In this document: positions 19,123 to 28,277 of the stretch, in pieces
Layout of the letters: every line of letters begins with the position of its first letter
Position numbering within the stretch: position 1 is the first letter of the stretch
Assembly (NCBI GenBank): GCA_032718475.1
Contig: JAUCBJ010001673.1
Span: 1-31,995 of the forward strand
DNA: 31,995 nt
Reading direction: 5' to 3'
From: Nemertoderma westbladi
Lineage: Eukaryota > Xenacoelomorpha > Nemertodermatida > Nemertodermatidae
Made by a program: the position numbers and the translations under genes
Notes under the pieces: generated by a model
What the model saw: the letters and a program-made list of their open reading frames with translations, nothing else
What the model was told of the DNA's origin: nothing
Database searches by the model: none

Positions 19123-22095
19123 CTACACTTCCCATTCCTTTACTTGGTATACCTGTTGTTGAGGTAATCTCTCTTTGAGAGTTCTACGGGAAGGGCCAGT
19201 GAAGTACCAACCTACTCTAGTTCTTACCGCATAGGTTTGTAGTGGCTGCGGTTGAGCAGGCCGTTTCTCCAATGTCTCGAGCGCCTCATGCGCGTTTTGG
19301 CCGATGAGTATTTGCACTCCAGGATAATCTGTCTGGAATCGAGGTATCTTAAGCTGTTGGATGCTCTCATCCTCGTCCCAGTTATAAGGTTCTACTTGGG
19401 TAGTAGCAAAGTTCTTTATAGCCACCATTTTTACTGACCTTATACTTTGTGCTCCTAATTTATCCTGGGGGGTGGACAACGCACCTACATAGTAATCTGC
19501 CGTTATGGTAGATTTCCAAACCTGCATAATTCCGGACATATTCAACTTAGTTTGGAATTTGGGTTGTCCAGCAAAGATATCTTCGGCTAGTTCTTGATCG
19601 ATGAATGTTCCTGTGCTGCCGGAGTCAAGGAGGGCGTTCACTATGTAACTTTTGGTAGGACCGTGAACTCTTACCTGTACTACAGGAAATTCTCTGATTC
19701 CTACGTTGGAAGTTGGAGCTTTCCAAGATGGTTGTCTGTCAAAGGTAGTTGGGGGGAACTCATTGTTGGTGTCCTTTTCGTAAGTAAGTGCTCGATACAC
19801 CGCGGTATTGATTAGGTAACAGGATTCGTTGGCGTCGGAGAATTCGTCATTATAGAATCCTTCCATCTCAGACTCTTGATCAGTGTCATTTACATCACTG
19901 AATTGGACATGTAGTTCGGGCTCACTTACCTGACTCGGGTTGTTTCGTTCGAATTCACTGTGTAACAAGATGTGATGTTTCGCACCGCACTTTGCACACC
20001 TTACGTCGGAGTAACAGGTTCGCCGTTGGTGTCCTTGTCTGAGGCAATTATAGCATAACCGCTTATCCCACATGACTTCACGTCTGTCTACCAGGGATTT
20101 CTTTAGGAATTCAGTACACACACTCAAACGGTGGGGCCCGTCGCACAGCGCACATTTTGGTTTGATGTTACTCACTTTACCTTGGGTAACGTTATGCACT
20201 CTCGTTCTTTCTTCGGGCTTTCTTCCGTGAATTCTCTTAGGAGACGTAGGAGGAGTTGTTGTTACCTGTTCTCTCCTGTCACTGGTTCGAGACTTATATT
20301 TACTTACGTCTTTATAGGTCTTGTTGTCATAGTAAGATTTTGCTGTGTCTTTCCCGCTGTCCTCTTCTTGAGAAGCTTGGCTTTCGCCGTCGTCAGTATA
20401 ACACACTGGTATTATCCTTCTCCTAGAAACGGGTTTCTCACTTACCTTATTTTCCGATGTTTTCTCTCTGGACTGCTTTATGAGTTGTAATTTTACTTCA
20501 CTATCTAAGAAGGACATGATATCAGCCATGGTAGGGCTTCGTCGTTGCTGCTCATTCATATACAACACTTTCTTGTCCCAGCGTGTACATACTCCACCCT
20601 TTGGTAAAGTAGAGACTACTGCTCCAATAACCATGAAACTCTGATATTCATGAGACTTACCTAACCAGTCCAATTGTCTACAGATCTCCTGAATCTCATC
20701 GGAAAACTCTATAATCCCGCTACTAAGGAAGTTTCTGGGGGCTACTAATTTTGCATACAAATACTTAGCTATGTTATCCTTGTTACCATACCTGATGTTT
20801 AATGTATCCCAAACTTGTCTTAATCCTTCTGGATGTCCAATAAACTTTAACGCCATTAACTTGGGAGGTCCTTCCAAGCACTTGATGAGGAATCTAAGTT
20901 TCTCTCCGTTAGATAGTACAGAGTTCTGTATGCTATCTTTGTAATATTCATTGAAAGGTAACCATTTCATCTCATCTCCATTGAATTTGACGATCTCTCC
21001 CACTTTGACCGCTTGGCGGGCTTCTGTTCTAGCCATCTGATGCGTAAAGCTTTCTTGGGCCATTGTGTTATTTAATATCGAATTATCGGTATATAAATTT
21101 CTCGGATCATTATCGGGTCTATAGGGAATATCATTAACAACAGGTTTATAATCACCCTTAATAGGGTTTGCTATAGGAGTTTCTACTTCACTAGCAGTAT
21201 AGATGCGTGTAGGCTCCACACCTTGCGCATGTAATACTTCAGACCTAACAGGTTGACACAATGTTACTGGGGGTATTGGTATACCCTTTTGTATATTGAC
21301 TAATTTGTCGCGTTCCAGCGCGATACTTTGCTGCACTTCTTGCAATTCTGCCCTACCTTCCCTTACTGTTCCCTTAAGTTGGTAGACAGTCTCGTGCATC
21401 TGTCCGAGCAGGAGATTCATCCCCCGCCGTCCCTCCTCTACCCACTCGACCGCCGAAGCGGGAGTCGCCAACATTGTAGCGGGCTGACGTGGGACGACGG
21501 GAGACAAATCTTTGATTTCTCTCTCAGCTTCCAGGACAGGGATATTCTCATGGACTGTTCTACCGGGTACAGGCAGTGTAGTACTGTATAAAGGGAATTT
21601 AGAGTTAAGCTCTGGAAGTACAGGGGTCTCTAGCACAGGAGTGGCTTTGGGAACGACAGGCCCAATTATTTCAGGCTCATCAACTATTGTAGGGAGTCCT
21701 TTGACCTGAATAATTTGTTCTGTGGGTTCTGTACTACCTAAGTCTGTGCTAGCTAGTTGTCTTCTAACCGCTGGGGGCAAATCAGGCAATTTGTGACGGT
21801 GAGATGTTTTTCTACGCCTGCTTAGACGAGATCTATTTCCTCCGCCTTCAGGATCGGTGGTTTCGCTTTCCTCCGATGATGTGTATCCTTGGCGTTTGGG
21901 AGTAGATCTTCTCATCATCTGCATGTGACTAGCAGTTAACTGTTTATTTATGTTGTCTTGCGTCTCTTGCAGATATTCCAACTCCAGTTGGGTAGTCTCC
22001 TCAGACGCTCTCCGTTCTGCTTCTGCCACTGCCTTTGCTGCCTTTCTTTCCACTTCTGCTTCTGCCATTGCCGCTGCCGCTTTTGCCTCTTCCAC
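19123..22095 (-). CDS. Gag C-terminal part, zinc knuckles and aspartic protease (BEL/Pao)
   Basis: A 990-codon open frame. The N-terminal 60 residues are an Ala/Glu-rich coiled-coil-like stretch. A capsid-like region around residues 370-500 includes KWLPFNEYYKDSIQ and LIKCLEGPPKLMALKF, typical of BEL/Pao Gag (DUF1759-like). Three zinc motifs follow: CALCDGPHRLSVC (about residue 647), CYNCLRQGHQRRTC (about 677) and CAKCGAKHHILLH (about 698). The protease has the active site LLDSGSTGTFID near residue 821, as in DUF1758 peptidases. It ends at TAG 19125-19123. The true N-terminus lies upstream in another frame (21948-22904); the frame change at about 22098 looks like a 1-base deletion. The capsid-to-protease part is intact, which suggests recent function. 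Confidence 0.88.
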   Translation of the reverse strand: MEEAKAAAAMAEAEVERKAAKAVAEAERRASEETTQLELEYLQETQDNINKQLTASHMQMMRRSTPKRQGYTSSEESETTDPEGGGNRSRLSRRRKTSHRHKLPDLPPAVRRQLASTDLGSTEPTEQIIQVKGLPTIVDEPEIIGPVVPKATPVLETPVLPELNSKFPLYSTTLPVPGRTVHENIPVLEAEREIKDLSPVVPRQPATMLATPASAVEWVEEGRRGMNLLLGQMHETVYQLKGTVREGRAELQEVQQSIALERDKLVNIQKGIPIPPVTLCQPVRSEVLHAQGVEPTRIYTASEVETPIANPIKGDYKPVVNDIPYRPDNDPRNLYTDNSILNNTMAQESFTHQMARTEARQAVKVGEIVKFNGDEMKWLPFNEYYKDSIQNSVLSNGEKLRFLIKCLEGPPKLMALKFIGHPEGLRQVWDTLNIRYGNKDNIAKYLYAKLVAPRNFLSSGIIEFSDEIQEICRQLDWLGKSHEYQSFMVIGAVVSTLPKGGVCTRWDKKVLYMNEQQRRSPTMADIMSFLDSEVKLQLIKQSREKTSENKVSEKPVSRRRIIPVCYTDDGESQASQEEDSGKDTAKSYYDNKTYKDVSKYKSRTSDRREQVTTTPPTSPKRIHGRKPEERTRVHNVTQGKVSNIKPKCALCDGPHRLSVCTEFLKKSLVDRREVMWDKRLCYNCLRQGHQRRTCYSDVRCAKCGAKHHILLHSEFERNNPSQVSEPELHVQFSDVNDTDQESEMEGFYNDEFSDANESCYLINTAVYRALTYEKDTNNEFPPTTFDRQPSWKAPTSNVGIREFPVVQVRVHGPTKSYIVNALLDSGSTGTFIDQELAEDIFAGQPKFQTKLNMSGIMQVWKSTITADYYVGALSTPQDKLGAQSIRSVKMVAIKNFATTQVEPYNWDEDESIQQLKIPRFQTDYPGVQILIGQNAHEALETLEKRPAQPQPLQTYAVRTRVGWYFTGPSRRTLKERLPQQQVYQVKEWEV

Positions 22096-22904
22096 TTCGC
22101 TTCTGCCGCTGCCTTTGCTGCTTCTGCTTCTGCCGCCGTTACTGCTGCTGCCTTTCGGTCCTCTATCCGTTTTTTCTTTACTTGTTCTTCTTGGACTCTA
22201 ACGAGGCGGAGTTTTTCATCAAATTTAGCTTGGTTTGCAGCTAACATTTCCGCATCGATTGCGTCCAACACAAGCTTGGTTCCTTCACTATTAGGGCGAA
22301 GTCCAGACAGTCGTCTCCTCAACTCTTCGTCTCCTATGAATCGCTGATAGTCTGACAGATAGATGTCAATGGCGTCTCTAGTTCGCGGCTTCTCTGCTGC
22401 TGTTAATTCGCTTTCCACTTCGCTTTCCACTTCGCTTTCCACTTCGCTTTCCACCTCGCTTTCCACCTCGCTTTCCACCTCGCTTTCCACTTGAGAAGAA
22501 GTGGCGTCGGTTGATTCTTCATAGGTTGGCCGCTCATCATAAACCGTATCCGCCATCTTCGCTCCGCGTTCGGGCGTCCGCTCAACAGTATCCGAACTAC
22601 TGGAGCTATCGGGCCGCTGAGAACTAGGTTCTTGGCTAGGAGGTTGCTGCTGTTTTATAGCTTCTTCTTGATCCCGCTTGACTTGGGCCCGAGTGCCTAT
22701 GGCAGACCAACGGCGCTTCACTAACTTCGCAAATTGCGAAATCTTTTCTACCAACCTAGGTTCTGTCACAACCACTGCAGGGGTTGCCCTTCTTACAGTA
22801 TGAGGGGTTTCAGACCTCGGTCTGGGATTCTCTACACTTTGATCTGAGAAACAGGCTGTTGTTTCTAGGAGACTATCTGACAGAGTTTGCCTTGTGTCAG
22901 CCAT
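21948..22904 (-). CDS. Gag N-terminal part (frameshifted into the 990-codon ORF)
   Basis: 318 codons from the ATG at 22904; genuine coding ends near 22098, after which the correct frame is that of 19123-22095. The protein starts MADTRQTLSDSLL and has a Ser/Pro/Glu-rich region. A repeat of Val-Glu-Ser-Glu units comes from a 12-bp DNA repeat. A helical, charged region follows with an Ala-rich stretch (AAAVTAAEAEAAKAAAEAK). The frame break is best explained by comparison with an internal repeat: CCACTTCTGCTTCTGCC at about 22045-22061 is CCACTTC-GCTTCTGCC at 22092-22107, one T missing. Weakly conserved N-termini are usual for Gag. Confidence 0.72.
   Translation of the reverse strand: MADTRQTLSDSLLETTACFSDQSVENPRPRSETPHTVRRATPAVVVTEPRLVEKISQFAKLVKRRWSAIGTRAQVKRDQEEAIKQQQPPSQEPSSQRPDSSSSSDTVERTPERGAKMADTVYDERPTYEESTDATSSQVESEVESEVESEVESEVESEVESEVESELTAAEKPRTRDAIDIYLSDYQRFIGDEELRRRLSGLRPNSEGTKLVLDAIDAEMLAANQAKFDEKLRLVRVQEEQVKKKRIEDRKAAAVTAAEAEAAKAAAEAKWKRQKRQRQWQKQKWKERQQRQWQKQNGERLRRLPNWSWNICKRRKTT
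22404..22492. repeat. 12-bp tandem repeat in gag (Val-Glu-Ser-Glu)n
   Basis: About seven copies of CGCTTTCCAC(T/C)T. The 12-bp period keeps the frame and encodes alternating acidic and small residues. Copy number probably varies between element copies. Confidence 0.9.
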
Positions 22905-23029
22905 GTTTGATTGTACAGTTGAATGCCTACTGCTATATTACAGTTAAAGCAAGTCTAGTAATTCAGTATCACTGTTAGCCTCACAATTAATTACCGATAC
23001 TGCTACTCAGTGTAGCGTGATATATATAA

Positions 23030-23290
23030 TATATTAGAATACCGGTATGCTTATAGTAGATACATAAGTATTATTACAGACTAGATTTGTCACAGAATAC
23101 AGGTATATAATTTTGGCACAAATATATATAAATATATAATAGGCCTATCGTGAATACCGGAATGCAGCTTACACTTATAGTATATAAGTATAATTCTGGA
23201 CTAGAATTAATTACAGAGTAACGGTATGATTTCAGCCTAAATTTATAGAATAAATATAATAAGCCTATTGTAAATACCGGTATGTCAATT
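23030..23290. repeat. Imperfect tandem repeat, about 124 bp
   Basis: Copies starting at CTTATAGTAGATACATAAG (about 23049) and CTTATAGTATATAAG (about 23174). Each runs through AATAGGCCTAT or AATAAGCCTAT to AATACCGG. Confidence 0.6.
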
Positions 23291-23929
23291 ATTTTAAAAT
23301 AATTGAATTTCTGAATGTTAGGGGTTACTTGGTTACTTTACTTACTTTATTACCGCTATTTAGTTGATTTTAGGGTAATTTTACAGGAAGTCTACAAACC
23401 AGCCTAACAAAGGGTTAGAATTCTGGTTATTACGACGGACAGGGTACTACGGTATTTGAAATAATAAGTAGTAGTAAATACACTGTGTTGTCCAGATAGG
23501 AAAATACCACCGCCTGACGACCTATAGCCGTATCGCTGTAGGTACTATGTTATGTATCACGGAGTGTTCCTACCTGGAAGTTAATTACCGCGGACTACCA
23601 GATCCAACGTGCCTATTAACCACTTTACAACACAAATATACTGCCTACACACTAATTACCTTTGGAAAGCAATGTACACTAAACCCTAAATTAGGTACAA
23701 ATACTGGTACAACAAATAATCAGTAGTTAAATATACTTGAACAGTTAAAATAACCACGGCATCTGCTGGAGTGACCGGTGCACAAAATCACCAGTCTTTA
23801 CCTACGCCAAGCAGTCCGTGTAGTACCGGGGTTAATTTAACTATAACGGTATGTGTAACAAACACAATTACTGTAGGAATAAACTTGGGGACATGAATGT
23901 TGCGAATAATCGCATAAACTCTGAATAAT

Positions 23930-24455
23930 AAATATTACGCTACCCGTACAGAATACTCAAACAAAATACAAACCAAACGCTGGCAGACTACCACCAAGCC
24001 TAAATAAACTACAGTATGTGCAGATTCCAAAATGGTTAGTTAGTATGCGTTCTAACACGGTAGTACGACTTATTCTTTAAGAGGGGATTGACCTTACAGC
24101 TCTGGCTGCCCCAACTTACTAACTGGCACTTTATCAGACAAACTCTACACACGCAGCAATCTCTTCAGACCTAATAATAGCTAGACAACAATCCAGCCTA
24201 CAAAATATCTGAGTAATAACTATTACGGTACCTGAACAGACCACACAAACAAACACAGGCCAAAACGCTGGCAGAATACTGTCAAGCCTAAATAAACTAC
24301 AGTATGTGCAGATTCCAAAATGGTTAGTTAGTATGCGTTCTAACACGGTAGTACGACTTATTCTTTAAGAGGGGATTGACCTTACAGCTCTGGCTGCCCC
24401 AACTTACTAACTGGCACTTTATCGGACAGACTCTACACACGCCGCAATTTCTCCA
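23930..24455. repeat. 288-bp tandem duplication in the leader
   Basis: The block beginning TAAATAAACTACAGTATGTG at 24001 recurs at 24289, with about 160 bp nearly identical. Flanking parts are similar but more diverged. A weak third trace begins near 24499. Confidence 0.85.
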
Positions 24456-24671
24456 GACACAACAACAGTCCGACAACAGTCCGGCCTACAGTTATCTGAA
24501 CAATCTGAGCAGACTTACACGTCTTCAGCTCAATATTAACTTACTAGGAAATAAAACTGACAGAAATAGACCTAAGTAAAATCCCAATAAAAACCAGGCG
24601 TCCCCGATTTAATATCGAGACCTACCGGTATACAATAATCAAAATCTAATATTACGAATGTACTTATACTG

Positions 24672-24800
24672 GAAGTACCGGTTAGGACAGTTGGGCCTAC
24701 GGATCTACAGCAGTACCGGTTCTGGCAGTTGGGCCTACGGACCTACAGCAGTACTGGTTCTGGCAGTTGGACCTACGGACCTACAGCAGTACCGGTTCAG
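24672..24800. repeat. 38-bp tandem repeat next to the 5' LTR
   Basis: The word TTGG(G/A)CCTACGG starts at 24691, 24729 and 24767. Units include CTACAGCAGTACCGGTTCTGGCAG. It lies about 65 bp from the LTR, where primer binding and packaging signals would be expected. Confidence 0.85.
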
Positions 24801-24863
24801 GTTTACCGGTCAACCGGTACTTTCAACTTTATTGCTTACTGCAATAAAGACAATAACTGTTAT

Positions 24864-26050
24864 TGTACGCGCTTTTGAAGACCTTTAGCAGTTTAACCTG
24901 CCAAAATTTATATGTCTTTTGGTTTATAAATAGACTTTAGAAATTGACAAATATTTAATACCAATAAACACAACATTAGCAGAAGCCAGCCTAGTGCGCG
25001 TCCATTCACCCGCTGGATATACCCGGGAGACTGGATTCTGAGGGCTTAGATTATTATTGCAGTGTAAGCTTACTGTATTATTCGATTGATCGTTAATAAA
25101 TAATTTCTGACTAATATTATTCACTTTCGGGAAATATTAACAGTTCCTTTAGGACGTGGCGCTCTATCTAGGTAAACAGAGATATGACTTGTACTAAACA
25201 CAATGGTAAGTCGGTAAGGCTTATGATTCACGTATGAGGCGCATTCTTTAGGAAATGCTTAGTTATCAGTCACAATCATGCACACTACCGGTAACACACA
25301 ATACTGCTCACTAATTTGCCGACCGTCAATGAATTTTATCATATATAAAGAGAACAGCAACTGACTCATGTAGTGCTTTTCAAATAGCATTAAATTCACT
25401 ACAAACCACAATAATATAAGTCGCAATCGCTATATGTAACCTGTCTATCTAACCTGTAGTGTATCAAGAAAATTGGGGAAATTTGGGTTCTTTATAAATG
25501 TTCTCCAAATAATATTCAACCAACTGATACAAAATATGACAACAGTAAAAAGCATTAAGACGGTAGGTTAAGATATGATATGACAAGTGATTGTTATGTT
25601 ATGGACCGTTATGACTGATAACAGTTATACGCTCTATAATCTAAGCCTACTAATGTTTCTTCTAAAGTCTGAAACGAATTGACTCTAGAGCCGGTGTTCC
25701 TGGCCTAGATAGAAACAACACAACAGTATCAAGAAAAACAGTAAGACTGAACACTCCTAGCACGATCTGCCAAATATCTCCACATCGACAGAAAAAATCG
25801 CTCTGATTGGCTGTTAAGCTAAACAAAGAACCATGTGTCCAATGGCCGTTTCCATGTCAGCAACCAGCTGTTAGATGTCGTAATCTGAATCATCAAGGCT
25901 GTGCCAGGGTATTTGACGCATTGCGGGTTTTTTGCCTTACCATGTCCGCCAAAGCACACATACAGAAGAATGACTTTTATGTCCGTTAAAACACCTATAA
26001 CGGTACTTTGCGGACGAGGGGGACTGATTCTATCCGCAAAAGCTTTTACA
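24864..26050 (-). repeat. 5' LTR (right copy), 1187 bp
   Basis: Direct-repeat partner of 14438-15628. On the minus strand it begins TGTAAAAGC and ends at TACA. The short open frames it contains are the same in both copies and are not genes. Confidence 0.93.
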
Positions 26051-26055
26051 AGCTA
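26051..26055. repeat. Target-site duplication AGCTA (right)
   Basis: Identical to 14433-14437, directly after the TACA end of the right LTR. Confidence 0.85.
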
Positions 26056-26822
26056 TTTACTATGTAGATATTTCCCGCTTAAATTCCCTGGACGACCCCA
26101 TATCCAGCTGCCGGCTTGATGCTTTACCTTCCAACTCCCTGGGTCTAAAACTCACCAACTTGCAGTTCCACATTTCTCAGTTGCTACCCACCTTGGCTGT
26201 AAAGGCATGGAACCACTCAGCTCCACCAGGTGTGGTAGCGCTGTGCAAGTGGATTGGCTACACGGCCTCTCTTGTTCGAGAAGCGCTGGTCGAATTCCGC
26301 GCAATGCAATGTTAAATGATATTGTCAAACGTGCACTTGCAAGCTGCGCTTTCCCATCCATCCTGGAGCCCCCAGGTCTCCGCAGGGGAGACGGCAAACG
26401 TGTAGACGGGATGTCCTTGATACCTTGGAGCAAAGGTAAGACCTTAACCTGGGATGCCACTGTCGTGGACCCATTAGCGCCCAACCACCTTGCCACCAGC
26501 TATGCCTCTGGTGGTAGCGTTGCGGAGGACCAGGAGAAACTTCAAACTCGTAAATACCGACCAGGATCTAATAGACTGCGGCTACAAATTCCAACCTGTA
26601 GCATTTGAGACGCTCGGTCGCCCTGATCCTTCCACCGCCTCCCGCCTAAAGGATATTGGGAGAAGACTCCACTCGCAGGAACCACGTTCGCACCGCTTCC
26701 TTCTGCAGCGCATTGTAGTGGCCATTTTAATAGGCAACACCGCTTCAATACTTGGAACTGTAGTATCGCCATCTCTGAGAGCCTATTTGATATCCTGGAA
26801 GACCCCCAACCACCAGCCCTAG
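26056..26822 (+). pseudogene. Retroelement C-terminus with restriction-like nuclease (right half)
   Basis: Continuation of the RT pseudogene at 13281-14437 after the LTR insertion. The segment 26207-26608 has a Cys/His block (RCGSAVQVDWLHGLSC), then SAGRIPRNAMLNDIVKRAL, then GDGKRVDGMSLIPW and LTWDATVVD. This order (Cys/His cluster, R-x-x-R region, P/V-D-G and W-D-x-T) resembles the restriction-like endonuclease of some non-LTR retrotransposons; the catalytic assignment is my inference. A frame change near 26490-26600 leads to the second segment ending at 26822, with FETLGRPDPSTASRLKDIGRRL and FLLQRIVVAILIGNTASILGT, conserved at the C-terminus of this family. Not functional. Confidence 0.75.
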
Positions 26823-27890
26823 TACCAGCCGCACAGTAAATTAATCCTGTTTTTCTTGCTCCAGCGCGCCTTCTTATTTAACTAATCAAGGTCTATTTTA
26901 TTTTAATATATATAATTATTTTAATTCCACTCTTTAGGGATTCTTTTAACCTTGCTTTTAAATTATATATATTTTTTTTTAATAAGTTGTGCATTGTGTC
27001 TGGTGTATCATATGTACTATGTAGGTAGCTACGATTTTACTATAGTGAATTAATAATATTTTAATAACATTTTGCAGATATGAATATTAAAAAAAAATGA
27101 GATTCGAGATTATTTACTGATTATTGAATTTTTGTATTGTTTTGTTAATCATTCTTAATTATTCTATCTAACTTGAAATATAGAATTTCAGTCTATTAGA
27201 TTATTTCATAAGGTAAAGAGTTCCAATTTCTAGATCATTTAAAAAAGAAAGTATCAGTTTCAAAGATTTACAATTTGGGAGGTAAACGTTTGAAGCACAA
27301 GCACTGGTACTGTAAGAGTGTGTGTATCACGCGCGTACTCTTGTTGAATTTTCGGTTTAGGTATGAGGGAGGGTGGGGGGCGGGGGGGGGGGGGTGTGCC
27401 ACTTGTTTTACAAGGGGAAGAGCTATAACACTAAAAGTAAGGAATATATTGTGTGCTGTCGTTTTTGACACCACGCTGCATTAGTACCTTTTCTGGGGAT
27501 CTGCCTCTTCCCACTGTTTCAGACTTTTGACAGACTACCGGTACATGTGTACCAAATTTGATCAAATTTTACCAAGCATTCGTAAAAAGGCAAACTGACT
27601 TGCTGAGTTATTACCCTCCATGCATTTGCTGACAGACCAGCACACAACAGAGGAAAAAGCGAAAAGTCAAAGCTAAGCTCGCTACGAGGCTCTCCCCAAG
27701 TAACCAGTATTGGGTTAAATAAATGTGTATAGTAAAATAAAGGAAGAAAGACAATAAATCAATTATTGTTTTTACTTACATACCATGATGCATACTGTAT
27801 GTCATACACATAAATTACCATACATATATCCTACTACATAAATACAGTCTCACCACATCATTCATTACAACTATAAAGTATATAATCTTA
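26823..27890. other. Intron sequence near exon 1, no gene seen
   Basis: AT-rich intron DNA with a G-rich tract at 27364-27394 and a 16-bp palindrome AAATTTGATCAAATTT near 27554-27569. No coding region supported. Confidence 0.55.
27364..27394 (+). repeat. G-rich tract, quadruplex-capable
   Basis: Several runs of three or more G separated by one or two bases, then about 14 G in a row. It lies in the receptor intron, on the strand opposite its transcript. Confidence 0.7.
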
Positions 27891-27891
27891 C

Positions 27892-28277
27892 CTTTCGCAA
27901 GCTATTATTATACATAAACCAATATAAAACATCTGGATAATTCGGTCAAAGAATACGGATATCTTAAAATCTATTGAATCGTCTACAATGCAAAGTATTA
28001 CTCGGCGAATCAGATACAATATATATAGGTCTATGGGAGCACTGGATAAAAAAAATACTATTCCAGTAGACAACATTGCCATGATAAAGTAGTCGAAATG
28101 ACAGCGAGTGTGTTTACACAAGAAAATAACAAGAACCATGATATTAGCAAAGAGTCCCAGTAAAGTCATTGGAAAACCTATTAACATAACAACGTCAATG
28201 GTTAATAGGATGTAGTTAGTTTCGTTACAGAGACAGTCAACAACCTCCATTTTTTTACTAAATTGTTGTAAATACAT
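27892..28277 (-). CDS. GPCR gene, exon 1 (TM1-TM3)
   Basis: First coding exon of the rhodopsin-like receptor completed at 12814-12208. The first in-frame ATG after a stop is at 28277; a second at 28250 (MEVVDCLCNET) would put a glycosylation site (NET) near the N-terminus and is equally possible. TM1 includes GFPMTLLGLFANIMVLVIF with the conserved Asn; TM2 is near YFIMAMLSTGIVFFLSSAP, where the usual Asp of LAxxD is replaced by Gly or Thr. TM3 ends MFYIGLCIIIACE plus the first two bases of an Arg codon. The exon stops at GAAAG followed by the donor GTAAGATT. A Cys (ILCIVDD) before TM3 may be the disulfide Cys but lies about eight residues farther out than usual. A divergent receptor, perhaps of a lineage-specific family. 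Confidence 0.8.

Larger units (their letters stand above)
22905..24863 (-). other. 5' leader of the LTR element
   Basis: Non-coding between the 5' LTR and the Gag start, unusually long and made largely of repeats: an imperfect unit of about 124 bp (23030-23290), a 288-bp duplication (about 23930-24455) and a 38-bp triplicate (24672-24800). No gene recognised. Confidence 0.7.
14438..26050 (-). mobile_element. 11.6-kb BEL/Pao-like LTR element, non-autonomous
   Basis: Two near-identical direct repeats (14438-15628 and 24864-26050), both starting TGTA and ending TACA, are flanked by the 5-bp TSD AGCTA. Coding is on the minus strand, so the 5' LTR is on the right. Order from 5' to 3': 1.96-kb repeat-rich leader, Gag, CCHC knuckles, aspartic protease, a small RNase H-end remnant, 1.6 kb non-coding, an accessory coding region, 3' LTR. 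RT and integrase are absent, so it could move only with proteins supplied by a relative. It interrupts the RT/nuclease element inside the GPCR intron, in sense orientation to the receptor gene. A purine-rich stretch (GGGAGCGG at 15629-15636, minus) may be the polypurine tract. No TGG-type primer-binding site was found next to the 5' LTR. Confidence 0.92.
12815..27891 (-). other. 15.1-kb GPCR intron, phase 2, filled with TEs
   Basis: The donor is GTAAGATT starting at 27891; the acceptor is TTTTTGTTTTTCAG ending at 12815. The split codon (two bases in exon 1, one in exon 2) is the Arg of the DRY-like motif, a position where many class A receptors have an intron. The intron holds the RT/nuclease element (13281-14437 and 26056-26822), and inside it the LTR element (14438-26050). 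Confidence 0.78.

Noticed and set aside
21950-22347. Leu/Cys/Phe-rich plus-strand frames over gag
   Set aside because: Antisense reading of the Ala/Glu-rich Gag region; low complexity.
14438-26050. Possibility of a segmental duplication instead of LTRs
   Set aside because: TGTA...TACA ends, the exact 5-bp TSD and BEL/Pao coding between the repeats fit an LTR element.
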